A stretch of DNA of 64,000 bases. Source: Natronorubrum daqingense. GTDB lineage: Archaea > Halobacteriota > Halobacteria > Halobacteriales > Natrialbaceae. The DNA is taken from positions 682,001-746,000 of the forward strand of contig NZ_CP019327.1 of NCBI RefSeq assembly GCF_001971705.1, in the 5' to 3' direction. Positions 1-7,299 of the stretch are shown in pieces. Made by a program: the position numbers and the translations under genes. Every line of letters begins with the position of its first letter. The stretch's first letter is position 1. The notes beneath the pieces are model-generated. The model was not told the origin of the DNA. It worked only from the letters and a program-made list of their open reading frames with translations, and searched no databases.

Positions 1-1002
1 CGAGGGGAGATCATCGCTCGGTTCCGGTTCGTTGTACCCCTTCGGCGCGATGTCGTTCGGCGACTCCGGATAGAACAGCGACGCGATGGCGTGGAGGTGT
101 TCACGTCCGACGCCGAGTTCGAACTGGCCGCCACCGTACATCCGTATCCCGTTGTTCTCACAGTACTCGAGCGTGTCGAACAGCGCTCGAAGCGAGCCGA
201 AGCGCGACGGCTTGATATTGAGCCACGTCGGCTCCCACGGAAGGTCCTCGATGGTCTCGACGCTCCGGATCGGGTAGTCCCACGTCACGCTGTCCTCGTG
301 ATCCTCGAACAACGGTCGCGTCTCGTCGGTCAACGCCGGATCCTCGATGAGTGCCTCCGGGAAGCCGTCGATGACGCGCTCGTAAAGCGCCGGATCGGCC
401 GGCTGATCGACGGTCGTCCCGTGGTATTGGCCCTTGAGGTCGAGCACGCGAACGGCGTCGGTTTCGGCCAGCCGGGAGACGGTGCCGTCCGTCCACTCCG
501 ACGTCGGATCGAGTTTGAACTCGAGAGTTGGATCTTGCTCGAGCCACTCGAGGATTCGATCTCCCGTCGGCGGCTCGTCCAGACGGGTGCTCACGACGAA
601 CCTGACGGGACGGTACTCCCGACCGAGACGCTCGGCGAGCGTCGTTTCGGCTTGTTTCAACGCGAGGTCGAGCGCGGCGCTTTCGAACGCCCACCGTCGG
701 TAGTTTCGAAAGATCGATTGGTCCGGTTCGGTGCCGGGAAACAACTCCTGTGTCGACAACTGAGTCGAGAACTCCTCGAGCGTGTACTGGCCGTTCAGGG
801 AGAACTCCTCGGGCGCGTTTTGCAACGCGTTGTGGTCCTCGTTGTCGTACGTAACGTCTTCACCGGTTCCGGTCTCGTCGCCGCCGTGCAACGCGACGGT
901 GGTCGTCACGCGGTCGAAGCCACTCGACGTCGCTCGCTCGTGGCGGTGGAGGTCGTACCCATCGATATCGACGCTGAGCCCAGAAACGTCGTCGTAAAGC
1001 AT
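1..1002 (-). CDS. Enolase-superfamily protein (mandelate racemase/muconate cycloisomerase-like), 3' end outside window
   Basis: An uninterrupted minus-strand frame of 334 codons starts at the ATG complementary to 1000-1002 and runs off the left edge. The N-terminal part has an alpha+beta capping-domain look (LYDDVSGLSVDIDGYDLHRH), followed by barrel-like segments: a VLDLKGQYHG strand, an acidic ALIEDPALTD segment and, near the edge, RMYGGGQFELGVGREHL, typical of haloarchaeal enolase-superfamily proteins. The catalytic lysine/acid pattern cannot be assigned safely, so the substrate is unknown. A TATAAG box lies about 30 bases before the ATG. The gene lies just outside the integrated element and looks chromosomal (GC-rich). 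Family assignment is from remembered family patterns, not a search. Confidence 0.72.
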   Translation of the reverse strand, partial: MLYDDVSGLSVDIDGYDLHRHERATSSGFDRVTTTVALHGGDETGTGEDVTYDNEDHNALQNAPEEFSLNGQYTLEEFSTQLSTQELFPGTEPDQSIFRNYRRWAFESAALDLALKQAETTLAERLGREYRPVRFVVSTRLDEPPTGDRILEWLEQDPTLEFKLDPTSEWTDGTVSRLAETDAVRVLDLKGQYHGTTVDQPADPALYERVIDGFPEALIEDPALTDETRPLFEDHEDSVTWDYPIRSVETIEDLPWEPTWLNIKPSRFGSLRALFDTLEYCENNGIRMYGGGQFELGVGREHLHAIASLFYPESPNDIAPKGYNEPEPSDDLPS

Positions 1003-1030
1003 ACTCTGTCGGTAGTACGTCACCCAGTCA

Positions 1031-1036
1031 CTTATA
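1031..1036 (-). promoter_or_regulatory. TATA box of the enolase-superfamily gene
   Basis: Reading the minus strand, TATAAG lies about 30 bases before the ATG and is preceded by a purine/T-rich stretch that could serve as BRE. The spacing predicts a leaderless or nearly leaderless transcript. Confidence 0.4.
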
Positions 1037-1133
1037 CCAAAACGGGGGCTACGGCGCGATCAAATCTCGCTTTTACTCCGCGATCCGTGATCGAGTGTTT
1101 CGTGGACCTCGAGGGGGTCGAATATCGTGAAAA

Positions 1134-1148
1134 CATGGGCGCTGCAGG
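1134..1148. repeat. Left attachment-site repeat (attL-like)
   Basis: CATGGGCGCTGCAGG is identical to 6753-6767, the last 13 bases of the tRNA-Arg gene plus two flanking bases on the minus strand. It lies just before the integrase remnant. A 15-bp exact match in this arrangement is very unlikely by chance. Confidence 0.8.
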
Positions 1149-1249
1149 CGCACGTTCACGGGAGGAACGATTCGACCTTTCGGACCCAACACATCCGATA
1201 TCGAGCACCGATATTGGGGCTCCAAACGTGGTTCGCACCACAAAGAGCG

Positions 1250-1441
1250 ATGAGTCTCGAACCAATCGATCCAAAAACTGCGCTAGAACTGTACCTCGCT
1301 GACCGCGATACCGAAGTGTCGAAAGCGACGCTGTACTCTCACAGCTCGCGACTCGGCCACTTCGATCGCTGGTGTGATGCTGAGGAAATTGCCAATTTAA
1401 ACGAGCTATCGGGGCGGACACTCCATGAGTACCGCTTGTGA
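1250..1441 (+). pseudogene. Tyrosine recombinase/integrase, N-terminal remnant
   Basis: The 63-residue product matches the N-terminal SAM-like DNA-binding domain of haloarchaeal XerC/phage-type integrases (SLEPIDPKTALELYLADRD, then ATLYSHSSRLGHFDRWCDA and LNELSGRTLHEYRL). In the family this is followed by a tryptophan and a catalytic domain of about 250 residues. Here TGA stands where TGG would be expected. The codons after it still read RRCEGSL, resembling the usual RREEGDL continuation, before similarity is lost by about 1500. No catalytic Arg/His/Tyr region remains. I chose the ATG at 1250 because residues upstream of it do not look like the family. It is the remnant of the enzyme that inserted the island. 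Confidence 0.75.
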
Positions 1442-1609
1442 CGTCGTTGCGAGGGAAGTCTCGCATCTGCTACGGAAAAAATCTCGAAAAGAAATGTTTT
1501 AGAATCGAAAAACTGGTGCTAGAAGCACGGTCTAGTGGTTCCCGGGCCATACTACAACTGAGCAAAACGAAGTGAATTGAGGCCGTGTTTCTATCCAACA
1601 TATCGGACA

Positions 1610-2422
1610 TCAATTAGCCATTTGTTTATTTCTGCGCTCCATGTCTGGGATTGCTCCATTAAAATATTCTTCAACAATTTCCTCGGCTTTTTCTACCCCA
1701 AGGGGCGTGATTTTCGCCTTCCCGTCGTCATAGTGTACCTGTCTAGATTTCTTCATACTTCCGAGATTACTCTTTACACTATGCCCGTTCGATCCAACAA
1801 TCCACTCTGTCAGTTTCTCAGCAGCAACTTCAGTCCCGAGAGCATACAGATGCACTAACAGTTCCTCTTGTAGACCGAGTTCACGATGCATCACCAAACG
1901 ATTTCCATTGTAGCTATCGATATATGGTGTCATCGGGGCGGCAAGTTGCTCAATGATTTCTGCCACATTATCGAGATGGTCCTCGTCACTGTAGACTCGC
2001 AACATCTCGGCTAACATCCATGTGCAGAGACGGACTGCTGTCTGCGTATCAGAGTGGTTAACTTCGACCTCTAGATTCACGTGGACCGAGTCGCGATTAT
2101 TCCGGAGATCATAAGCAACTCGCATTGTCCGTGGAATGGTTGTGTAGACCTCATAATCCAGTCCGTTCTTTGGGAAATTACCGTTGAGAATGCTGTCTAA
2201 AAAATTCCCGACTCCAATGTAGGGATCAACTCCCTCACCAGTTTCGGCCCGGATGATGTTCGCGAGGTTCTCACAGAAATTACCCACATGAGCGCCCGCT
2301 TCCACGTAGTTTTCATTTGCTAAGTGGAACCGCATATCACGATAATGCTCAATAAGGTCGTTGACAGACTCTTCATGGAGGTCCGCATCAAGCAACTCAC
2401 CGCGGACAAACTTTACACTCAT
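1610..2422 (-). CDS. HEPN-like protein with C-terminal winged helix (candidate RNase/abortive-infection effector)
   Basis: The 270-residue protein is mostly alpha-helical. Residues about 100-150 contain LRNNRDSVH followed by a long helix (AVRLCTWMLAEMLRVY). This fits the R-x(4-6)-H active-site pattern of HEPN ribonucleases and the C-terminal part of abortive-infection proteins, where an LRN...H motif precedes a packing helix. The last 60 residues (SVKSNLGSMKKSRQV, then ITPLGVEKAEEIVEEY) look like a winged helix. The start ATG overlaps the upstream stop (ATGA), so it is translationally coupled and the last gene of the wHTH operon. HEPN identity is inferred from motif and fold pattern only; a structural protein of similar fold without catalysis is possible. 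Confidence 0.6.
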   Translation of the reverse strand: MSVKFVRGELLDADLHEESVNDLIEHYRDMRFHLANENYVEAGAHVGNFCENLANIIRAETGEGVDPYIGVGNFLDSILNGNFPKNGLDYEVYTTIPRTMRVAYDLRNNRDSVHVNLEVEVNHSDTQTAVRLCTWMLAEMLRVYSDEDHLDNVAEIIEQLAAPMTPYIDSYNGNRLVMHRELGLQEELLVHLYALGTEVAAEKLTEWIVGSNGHSVKSNLGSMKKSRQVHYDDGKAKITPLGVEKAEEIVEEYFNGAIPDMERRNKQMAN

Positions 2423-2814
2423 TCTTGAGATCCCTCGATACGAGAAAGGGCTTTAGGAAGATTATCGGGTACAATTTTCCATTCATCGCTCTCATCATCT
2501 TTCTCGACAATAAGGTCATCATCAAGCTTATTCATATAGGAACGAACAGTACTCTCGTCAACATCGACTCTCGCGTAAAAGTAGCTGTAGGGGAGAGAAG
2601 GTGCGTCGGCCTTTCCACCTTCATATGCGTATCGCTGTCCAATGAGATAGATCAAAACTAGCTCTCGCCAAGGTGCATTGTCGAAGTCTGATTTAGGATC
2701 AATCATTCCATCCTCGAAAATACGGAACAACTGATTCGACTCCTCAAAGTATTCCTCAAGAATCGATTCAGCATCAACGACCATCTCCTCGTTGATCCGG
2801 TCTTCAAGACTCAT
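2419..2814 (-). CDS. Winged-helix protein, 131 aa
   Basis: I do not recognise a named family. The acidic N-terminal half (EESNQLFRIFEDGM, then WRELVLIYLIGQRYAYEG) is followed by a helix-turn-helix-like segment, DESTVRSYMNKLDDDLIVEK, and a short wing. The start at 2814 is preferred over an upstream ATG at 2841 because GGAGGT lies eight bases before it, inside the end of the previous gene. It overlaps that gene by 11 bases and the next by the ATGA quadruplet, so it sits in the middle of a tightly coupled operon. Likely a DNA-binding or adaptor partner of the HEPN-like protein (inference). Confidence 0.7.
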   Translation of the reverse strand: MSLEDRINEEMVVDAESILEEYFEESNQLFRIFEDGMIDPKSDFDNAPWRELVLIYLIGQRYAYEGGKADAPSLPYSYFYARVDVDESTVRSYMNKLDDDLIVEKDDESDEWKIVPDNLPKALSRIEGSQE

Positions 2815-3202
2815 TATCCAATACCTCCTCAACCTTTTCAATGCCGGACTTCGTGAGCTGGCGAATCGTCGTTTGACCGTCTTTCCCTTTCCGCATTACC
2901 CAGCCCTTGTCCTCGCAGCTCGCAAGTGCGTCGCTCATATTCGCAGGGGGGCTGAAGCGACACTGTTCATATCCTGTTCGGATATCTTTCACCGTAAACG
3001 TCTCTTGGTCTTTATAAGCTTCCAAATAATAAGCGATGGCTGTCGCACGTTCGGAATGATTGCTTGGGCCAAACTCTTGTACGAACGTCGAGAGGTCCAT
3101 CGACCGCGAGATAGTCTGTTGCTCTCCTTCCATTTTAGATTCCAGAACTGCAACCCTTTCCTTTAAGCCTTCTAACTCTTGTTTAATTTCTTTTCCAGCC
3201 AT
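2804..3202 (-). CDS. Coiled-coil plus winged-helix protein, 132 aa
   Basis: Residues 1-30 form a short coiled coil (IKQELEGLKERVAVLESKM). From residue about 38 there is a domain seen in many bacterial and archaeal small proteins: a helix with an HSERATAIAYYLEAY pattern, then FTVKDIRTGYEQCRFSPPAN, SDALASCEDKGWVM and LTKSGIEKVEEVL. This reads as a winged helix that senses or binds nucleic acid. The gene starts three bases after the previous stop and overlaps the next gene, so it is operonic. Its function is unknown. Confidence 0.7.
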   Translation of the reverse strand: MAGKEIKQELEGLKERVAVLESKMEGEQQTISRSMDLSTFVQEFGPSNHSERATAIAYYLEAYKDQETFTVKDIRTGYEQCRFSPPANMSDALASCEDKGWVMRKGKDGQTTIRQLTKSGIEKVEEVLDNES

Positions 3203-3205
3203 AGA

Positions 3206-3592
3206 TTAGTCCTCTGCAAGATATTCTTTCGCCTGCTCAACCTTCACCGAGGGAATCATGTAGTCTCCATCGTCATCACTGACGATTCCGTCGTCGGTGA
3301 GTTCGCGAACTGCCGGATAGATTGTTCCTGTCTTGACACCAGTCATCTCGTTGATTTCCGCTGGAGGAAGCCACTCCTCCTCAACCATATCCAATTCGAA
3401 ACGAGCTTTCTGGGCAAGAAGAGCAACTACAATCTTCTTTTTCGAAATTAGGTCGTTATACCTCTCATTTGGAATGAGATCACCGCTATCTTTTCCAATT
3501 TTCACGTACTTGCTGACGGTTCCTGCTAAAAGTTCCTTGTTTAGCTTCTCCTCATCTACGAGAAGGTCCTCAAGTGAAGTCTGGTTTGACAT
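3206..3592 (-). CDS. Winged-helix protein, 128 aa, first gene of the wHTH-HEPN operon
   Basis: The C-terminal half has a clear winged helix: helices around WLPPAEINEMTGVKTGTIYPAVRE(L) and a wing around GIVSDDDGDYMI. This resembles PadR/MarR-type recognition helices and archaeal TFE-like folds. The N-terminal helical part (DLLVDEEKLNKELLAG) may dimerise. It begins a four-gene operon with its own TATA-like box and a palindrome immediately before the ATG, so autoregulation by one of the operon's wHTH proteins is plausible. No family name is assigned. Confidence 0.7.
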   Translation of the reverse strand: MSNQTSLEDLLVDEEKLNKELLAGTVSKYVKIGKDSGDLIPNERYNDLISKKKIVVALLAQKARFELDMVEEEWLPPAEINEMTGVKTGTIYPAVRELTDDGIVSDDDGDYMIPSVKVEQAKEYLAED

Positions 3593-3594
3593 TC

Positions 3595-3622
3595 AAGTAT
3601 ACTTTAATCATTGGTTTATTAA
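3595..3622 (-). promoter_or_regulatory. Promoter and palindromic operator of the wHTH-HEPN operon
   Basis: On the minus strand TTAATAAA (3615-3622) lies about 25 bases before the ATG at 3592 and fits a TATA box. The perfect palindrome AAGTATACTT (3595-3604) lies between it and the start codon, where a bound repressor would block initiation of a leaderless transcript. Confidence 0.42.
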
Positions 3623-3721
3623 AAACTTTCTTGTTTCTGGACTATCACCACCTATCTCACCACGGTTTATATACTGACTATGAATACCTCGGAAAGGATA
3701 GAGACAGACCAAGGACCAAGT

Positions 3722-5647
3722 TTAATTTAGTTTCAGGTCTGTTTTCGTTACATCGATACCTTTCTCTGCCAAATACTGAGTACTCTCTCGACCCCAGTCT
3801 TCTTCACCAGAACCTTTCGTGAGCAAAATGTATACTTGTGACTCACCGTACGGACGCATCGTTCGCCCCGCTCTTTGGCCGGTCTGTGCCCGAGAAGAGC
3901 CCCGAGTCGACGCTAAAATAGCAACTTCAGCATCTGGGAGATCGATACCTTCATCCCCGATTCTCGAAACAATAAGTACATCAATATCCCCATTTCGGAA
4001 CTCCTCGTATCTACGCTCTCGCTCGTCATGCGAGGTTTCCCCACAAATGAACGGAACACTAAGCTCTGAGGACAATTGTTCTCCTTGTTCGATCCAGTCC
4101 ACAAAGACTAAGATCTTCTCCGATTCATGACGATGAATTAGTCGCTTGATGGCTTCGCGCTTTGCCGGGTTTTTCGCAGCTTCAATGAGCTGTTGGTTTC
4201 CCTCGGCACGCTTGTATCGTTCACGAGCCTGCTCGGAACCCCACGGGGTCATTAGAACGTCTACTTTTGGTTTCGAAACCCATCCATCTGTGAAAAGATT
4301 ACCCCAGTCAGATCCAACTGGTGGTCCAATAAGTGTGTAAATCTGCTTCGCGTCGCCGCTCTCGCGGATTGGTGTTGCACTAAGTCCAAGCCGTGATTTT
4401 GACTGAATTTCTCGGAATCTCTTCCAAGTACTCGCAACAGCATGGTGGCACTCGTCCGCGACAATGAGTCCCCATTTCCGTTCATTGAATAGCTTCCGGT
4501 GTCGACTCATCGCCGCTGTGTCGTAGGTTGCAACGGTCACCGGTCGGATTTGCTTTTCATTGCCGTGATACTGCCCAATCTCATATGGACTCAAGTTTGT
4601 CTTCTCGATGAGCTCATCCTTCCACTGACGAGCAAGGTCCTGCGTAGGAACCAAAATGAGTGTTTCACCTTTGATCTCAGCCATCACAGCGATCGCAGCG
4701 ACTGTTTTTCCGGAGCCAGAAGGACCGACGAACACACCGGATTTCCGGTCCGTGAAATGGCTGAGCCACTCTTCTTGGTAGTCACGGAGTGTGAGGTCGT
4801 CATCCAATTCGATAGAAAGTGTCTTCCCCTCTTCGAGGTGACGGTTGTCGATAACTGGATAGCCCTCTTCGTATAGTCGCTCCTTGACATCCGCCTCAGC
4901 CTCATTACGGACGCGGAGATCAGTGTCTGAGAGGAACTCCGTGTAATGTTTATTGTGCTTCAGCTTTCGCTTCGCTACATCCTCGAAAACTCCTGCGTTG
5001 TCTGCCTGAAGAACAGTATACTTGTGCCCATTCTCATCGGTTTCTGTTCGCAGTTGGAACTGGTGAGCACGAGTCCAATCATTTTTGATGCGACTCTCAA
5101 ATCCTTTATCCCACTTATCACCAAAAACCTCTTGGAGATCATTCCGTAATACGTTGAACTCATTATAAGGCGTACTCCAGATATCTTCCTTACTAACTTT
5201 ATAGAGGTATGAATTTGCGGTTGAGTCAACTAGGTGGGCAGTCTGGGAAAGAATACTTCGAGTATTCTTAGTAGGATGATCAACAGCGATCTCTCGACGA
5301 CTTGGGAAGAATAACACGCGTTCGTCTAAACTATTATTGTCTGTTTTTGCTGGCGAAGTATCTTTCTCGTTGGTAGGTTGCCTCGATACAATTTCTTCCG
5401 AGAATTGTGATGCTACACGCTGCATCTCCATCGGGAAGTAGACCATCGCGCCACCACCTACCTGTCGCCGATCTAGAACCCCTTCGTGAAATTTTCCTTT
5501 AAGATATTGACGTGCGCGCTCTCGGGAACATCCCACCAACTCTGCGATCCATCGGGAGGTTACCACAGGAGATTCCTTGAGTACCTCGTTTACCGCGGTC
5601 TTGAAATCATCTGACTGAAATCCTCGACTTGGTTTAGATTCACTCAT
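3722..5647 (-). CDS. XPB/Rad25-type superfamily 2 helicase with N-terminal winged helix
   Basis: The 641-residue protein starts with a winged helix (about residues 14-75, VVTSRWIAELVGCSRERARQ). A middle region of about 200 residues is of unknown fold. The helicase core follows: motif I GPSGSGKT (about 309), Ia VPTQDLARQW, motif II ADECHH, motif III SATP, and in RecA2 IGDEGIDLPDA (V) and QRAGRTMRP (VI). The VATYD strand and the sequence around motif VI are typical of XPB/Rad25 helicases, which translocate on double-stranded DNA. AT-rich codon use separates it from the chromosome. In this island it could serve element maintenance or defence. No nuclease partner (Bax1) is next to it. Confidence 0.88.
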   Translation of the reverse strand: MSESKPSRGFQSDDFKTAVNEVLKESPVVTSRWIAELVGCSRERARQYLKGKFHEGVLDRRQVGGGAMVYFPMEMQRVASQFSEEIVSRQPTNEKDTSPAKTDNNSLDERVLFFPSRREIAVDHPTKNTRSILSQTAHLVDSTANSYLYKVSKEDIWSTPYNEFNVLRNDLQEVFGDKWDKGFESRIKNDWTRAHQFQLRTETDENGHKYTVLQADNAGVFEDVAKRKLKHNKHYTEFLSDTDLRVRNEAEADVKERLYEEGYPVIDNRHLEEGKTLSIELDDDLTLRDYQEEWLSHFTDRKSGVFVGPSGSGKTVAAIAVMAEIKGETLILVPTQDLARQWKDELIEKTNLSPYEIGQYHGNEKQIRPVTVATYDTAAMSRHRKLFNERKWGLIVADECHHAVASTWKRFREIQSKSRLGLSATPIRESGDAKQIYTLIGPPVGSDWGNLFTDGWVSKPKVDVLMTPWGSEQARERYKRAEGNQQLIEAAKNPAKREAIKRLIHRHESEKILVFVDWIEQGEQLSSELSVPFICGETSHDERERRYEEFRNGDIDVLIVSRIGDEGIDLPDAEVAILASTRGSSRAQTGQRAGRTMRPYGESQVYILLTKGSGEEDWGRESTQYLAEKGIDVTKTDLKLN

Positions 5648-5692
5648 AACTATGTTACTATGTTAGCGCAAACATCAACCTGTACAGTCATA

Positions 5693-5720
5693 TTGCGCCG
5701 GCGCAACTATAATCTTTCGG
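5693..5720 (-). promoter_or_regulatory. Helicase promoter with a 14-bp GC palindrome
   Basis: On the minus strand CCGAAA (BRE-like, 5715-5720) is followed by GATTATAG (TATA-like) and directly by the perfect palindrome TTGCGCCGGCGCAA (5693-5706). A half-site GCGCAA recurs at 5666-5671. The palindrome would cover the initiation region. It stands out as pure GC in an AT-rich stretch. Probably an operator for a wHTH repressor (inference). Confidence 0.5.
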
Positions 5721-5751
5721 ACTGTGAACAACTTTTGAAATTTTTTATGGC

Positions 5752-6378
5752 TTATTTAGCATTAGATTCCAATAGAGCTTTCAGATATTTTTTAGCCTCT
5801 CTTTTTCCCGGCCCTTTGAGGCTAACCTTAGCTGATCTCCCTTTTCCAGTTTGAAACAGACTGTCATCCCAAGCACGGTATAGATTACCATCTGAAATTC
5901 CGGCGAATGTGAGCAATTCTTTAAATTCTGCTGTTTCAATTTCTTCCTCATCATAGCACTCTTCGAGTACGGTTAAAATGATGAATGCTGCATGACGCTG
6001 CCTCTCAGGTACACTACTTCCTAGTTGCTCGCTATTGGCCATTAATTGTGGGCGCTCTTCCCCGAATGGGTCGACAAAAACGATTTCATTAATTGCCTCT
6101 ATAGTCACATCGAACTTCCGAGCAAGGCTTTTGAGAGATGAGCCATCGTCTTTCGACTGCTCTTGCTGACCGTCATTGTTTGACCACTCTGTTGCGCTAA
6201 GTTCAGTCTGACTGCTCCCATTCTGAACAGTTAGATCCAATCCTTTGAACGCCTCATTATTTTCTTCAAGGAAATCAATAACCTCTAAAAGGTTTTGTTG
6301 TACCTCTTCCCTTTCATCACTGGATAGCTCAATTTCTAGTGTGCCGTAATCTACAGTTGCAGTTATTTCCATGTTCAA
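5752..6378 (-). CDS. Two-part protein with C-terminal winged helix, 208 aa
   Basis: Residues 1-60 form a small alpha/beta N-terminal region (ITATVDYGTLEIELSSDE), then a polar Gln/Ser/Asp linker (about 62-80). From residue about 120 a helical DNA-binding-type domain follows (RQRHAAFIILTVLEECYDEE, GISDGNLYRAWDDSLF) with a wing and terminal helix (VSLKGPGKREAKKYLKALLE). The C-terminal half resembles wHTH domains common in haloarchaeal plasmids and proviruses. It is the first gene from the tRNA side of the island. Function unknown; a regulator or replication accessory protein is possible. Confidence 0.68.
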   Translation of the reverse strand: MNMEITATVDYGTLEIELSSDEREEVQQNLLEVIDFLEENNEAFKGLDLTVQNGSSQTELSATEWSNNDGQQEQSKDDGSSLKSLARKFDVTIEAINEIVFVDPFGEERPQLMANSEQLGSSVPERQRHAAFIILTVLEECYDEEEIETAEFKELLTFAGISDGNLYRAWDDSLFQTGKGRSAKVSLKGPGKREAKKYLKALLESNAK

Positions 6379-6754
6379 ATGTAATTCTATAACAAGACCT
6401 CATATCTGTTGGGGAAAACCAATAGTCAATGTGAACAACCTGAATAGATTCTCTTTCAAAAAATCCACAGAACTTCTTACGTGGGAATAAATCCATCAGT
6501 ATATATTCTCTAACACCCTGTTTGGATATACGCGAACCGCAAGAGGACTCCAACCCCCGTTACGCGACATAACGAAATCAACTTCGTGAGTGTGCGTCCC
6601 CTTATAAAGGATGTGCTGCCGTCTGTCGGATTTGAATCGTCCGGAAAACGAATGGGCGCTGCATGATTTGAACCACGGTCGCAGCGTAGCTGCTCCCTGA
6701 TTCAAATCCTTCGCGGACATGATTTGCTCCTCACGTCCGTTCGTCGCAAAATCA
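6379..6754. other. Gene-free junction with decayed tRNA-derived segments
   Basis: No convincing gene is seen. The stretch changes from AT-rich island DNA to mixed sequence holding several pieces that resemble tRNA T-arms: GATTTGAATC near 6629-6640, a 22-base near-copy of the tRNA-Arg 3' end (6653-6674), and GATTCAAATCC in the opposite orientation near 6699-6709. This suggests repeated insertion and partial loss of elements at this tRNA. Confidence 0.6.
6653..6674 (-). repeat. Degenerate extra copy of the tRNA-Arg 3' end
   Basis: These 22 bases match tRNA bases 6755-6776 with one mismatch (T for G at 6664). The match covers the acceptor 3' strand and part of the T arm. It is too short to be a tRNA and is best read as a remnant attachment site from an earlier or tandem integration. 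Confidence 0.65.
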
Positions 6755-6767
6755 TGGGCGCTGCAGG
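6753..6767. repeat. Right attachment-site repeat (attR-like) inside tRNA-Arg
   Basis: The copy of the 15-bp repeat found at 1134-1148. It includes the discriminator base and acceptor 3' strand of the tRNA-Arg gene, so insertion left the tRNA intact. Confidence 0.8.
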
Positions 6768-6829
6768 ATTTGAACCCGCGACGGTTTGGTCCGAAGCCAA
6801 GCACTCTGTCCAGACTGAGCTAAGCGCCC
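6755..6829 (-). tRNA. tRNA-Arg (anticodon UCG)
   Basis: The minus strand folds into a full cloverleaf: acceptor GGGCGCT pairing perfectly with AGCGCCC, D arm GCTC/GAGT, anticodon stem TTGG/CCAA with loop CTTCGGA (anticodon UCG, read after U33), a five-base variable loop, T arm GCGGG/CCTGC with loop TTCAAAT, and discriminator A. CCA is not encoded, as is usual in haloarchaea. The 3' end is the integration site of the adjacent element. Confidence 0.95.
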
Positions 6830-6982
6830 TCACTTGAGCAATTTCCGTCGACCCCGTATAAGTCGCTCGGTTTGCAACCATTTCGACAGGGGCCACCATA
6901 CCATCCAAATTGTGCGGTGCTTCTCACTCGATGAAAACGACCGAGGGTGGTCTTTGTCGTCGGGTTCTACGACCAAGTACGT

Positions 6983-7165
6983 ATGACGGTGAACGAGGCT
7001 ACGGGTCCCGACGATGGTCGCTCGCAGGACGTACCACTCGAGTTGCTCACCGAAGACGAAGAGAGCTGGACTGCCGTCCCCGCCGATGCGTCCGGCGACG
7101 ACAGGGTGAGCAAGTGGCTCTCGATCGATGGTGATGCACTCTGTGATCTCGAGGCGTGGCGATAG
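6983..7165 (+). CDS. Small acidic haloarchaeal protein, 60 aa (DUF7511-like)
   Basis: The product is short and acidic, ending in WLSIDGDALCDLEAWR, a tail I associate with a conserved haloarchaeal family of unknown function (DUF7511, tentative). The start at 6983 (MTVNEATGPDD) is preferred because the upstream extension is not protein-like. It stands alone between the tRNA and the prenyltransferase gene. No function can be proposed. Confidence 0.6.
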   Translation: MTVNEATGPDDGRSQDVPLELLTEDEESWTAVPADASGDDRVSKWLSIDGDALCDLEAWR

Positions 7166-7299
7166 CGCCCGCACTCTCTTCTCATCGCGCACTGAGAGCG
7201 AATTCCGTCGCACCCGAGCGCCGCTCCTGTCAGTACACCTGTGAGGAGTCGCGGCGGCATATCGTACCGTTTAACCACGCCCGCTGACCAGTGCTGGCA

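Larger units (their letters stand above)
1134..6767. mobile_element. Integrated genetic element at tRNA-Arg(UCG), about 5.6 kb
   Basis: The region is bounded by an exact 15-bp direct repeat (1134-1148 and 6753-6767). The right copy is the 3' end of the tRNA-Arg gene, as expected for tyrosine-integrase insertion into a tRNA. Inside are an integrase fragment next to the left repeat and six minus-strand genes much richer in A and T than the flanks. The integrase is broken, so the element is probably immobile by itself. Its replication or transfer genes are absent unless the helicase has such a role. What the cargo does is discussed at the individual genes. Confidence 0.82.

Noticed and set aside
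1003-1249. N-terminal extension of the integrase fragment to 1127
   Set aside because: The extra 41 codons read through the attachment repeat and are unlike the integrase family; the ATG at 1250 starts the recognisable domain.
91-1302. Long plus-strand frame of 403 codons
   Set aside because: It lies opposite the clearly protein-like enolase-superfamily frame, is Arg/Val-rich as expected for antisense shadow, and crosses the attachment repeat.
6653-6674. Second tRNA gene next to tRNA-Arg
   Set aside because: Only the 3' acceptor and part of the T arm are present; no anticodon or D arm can be formed.
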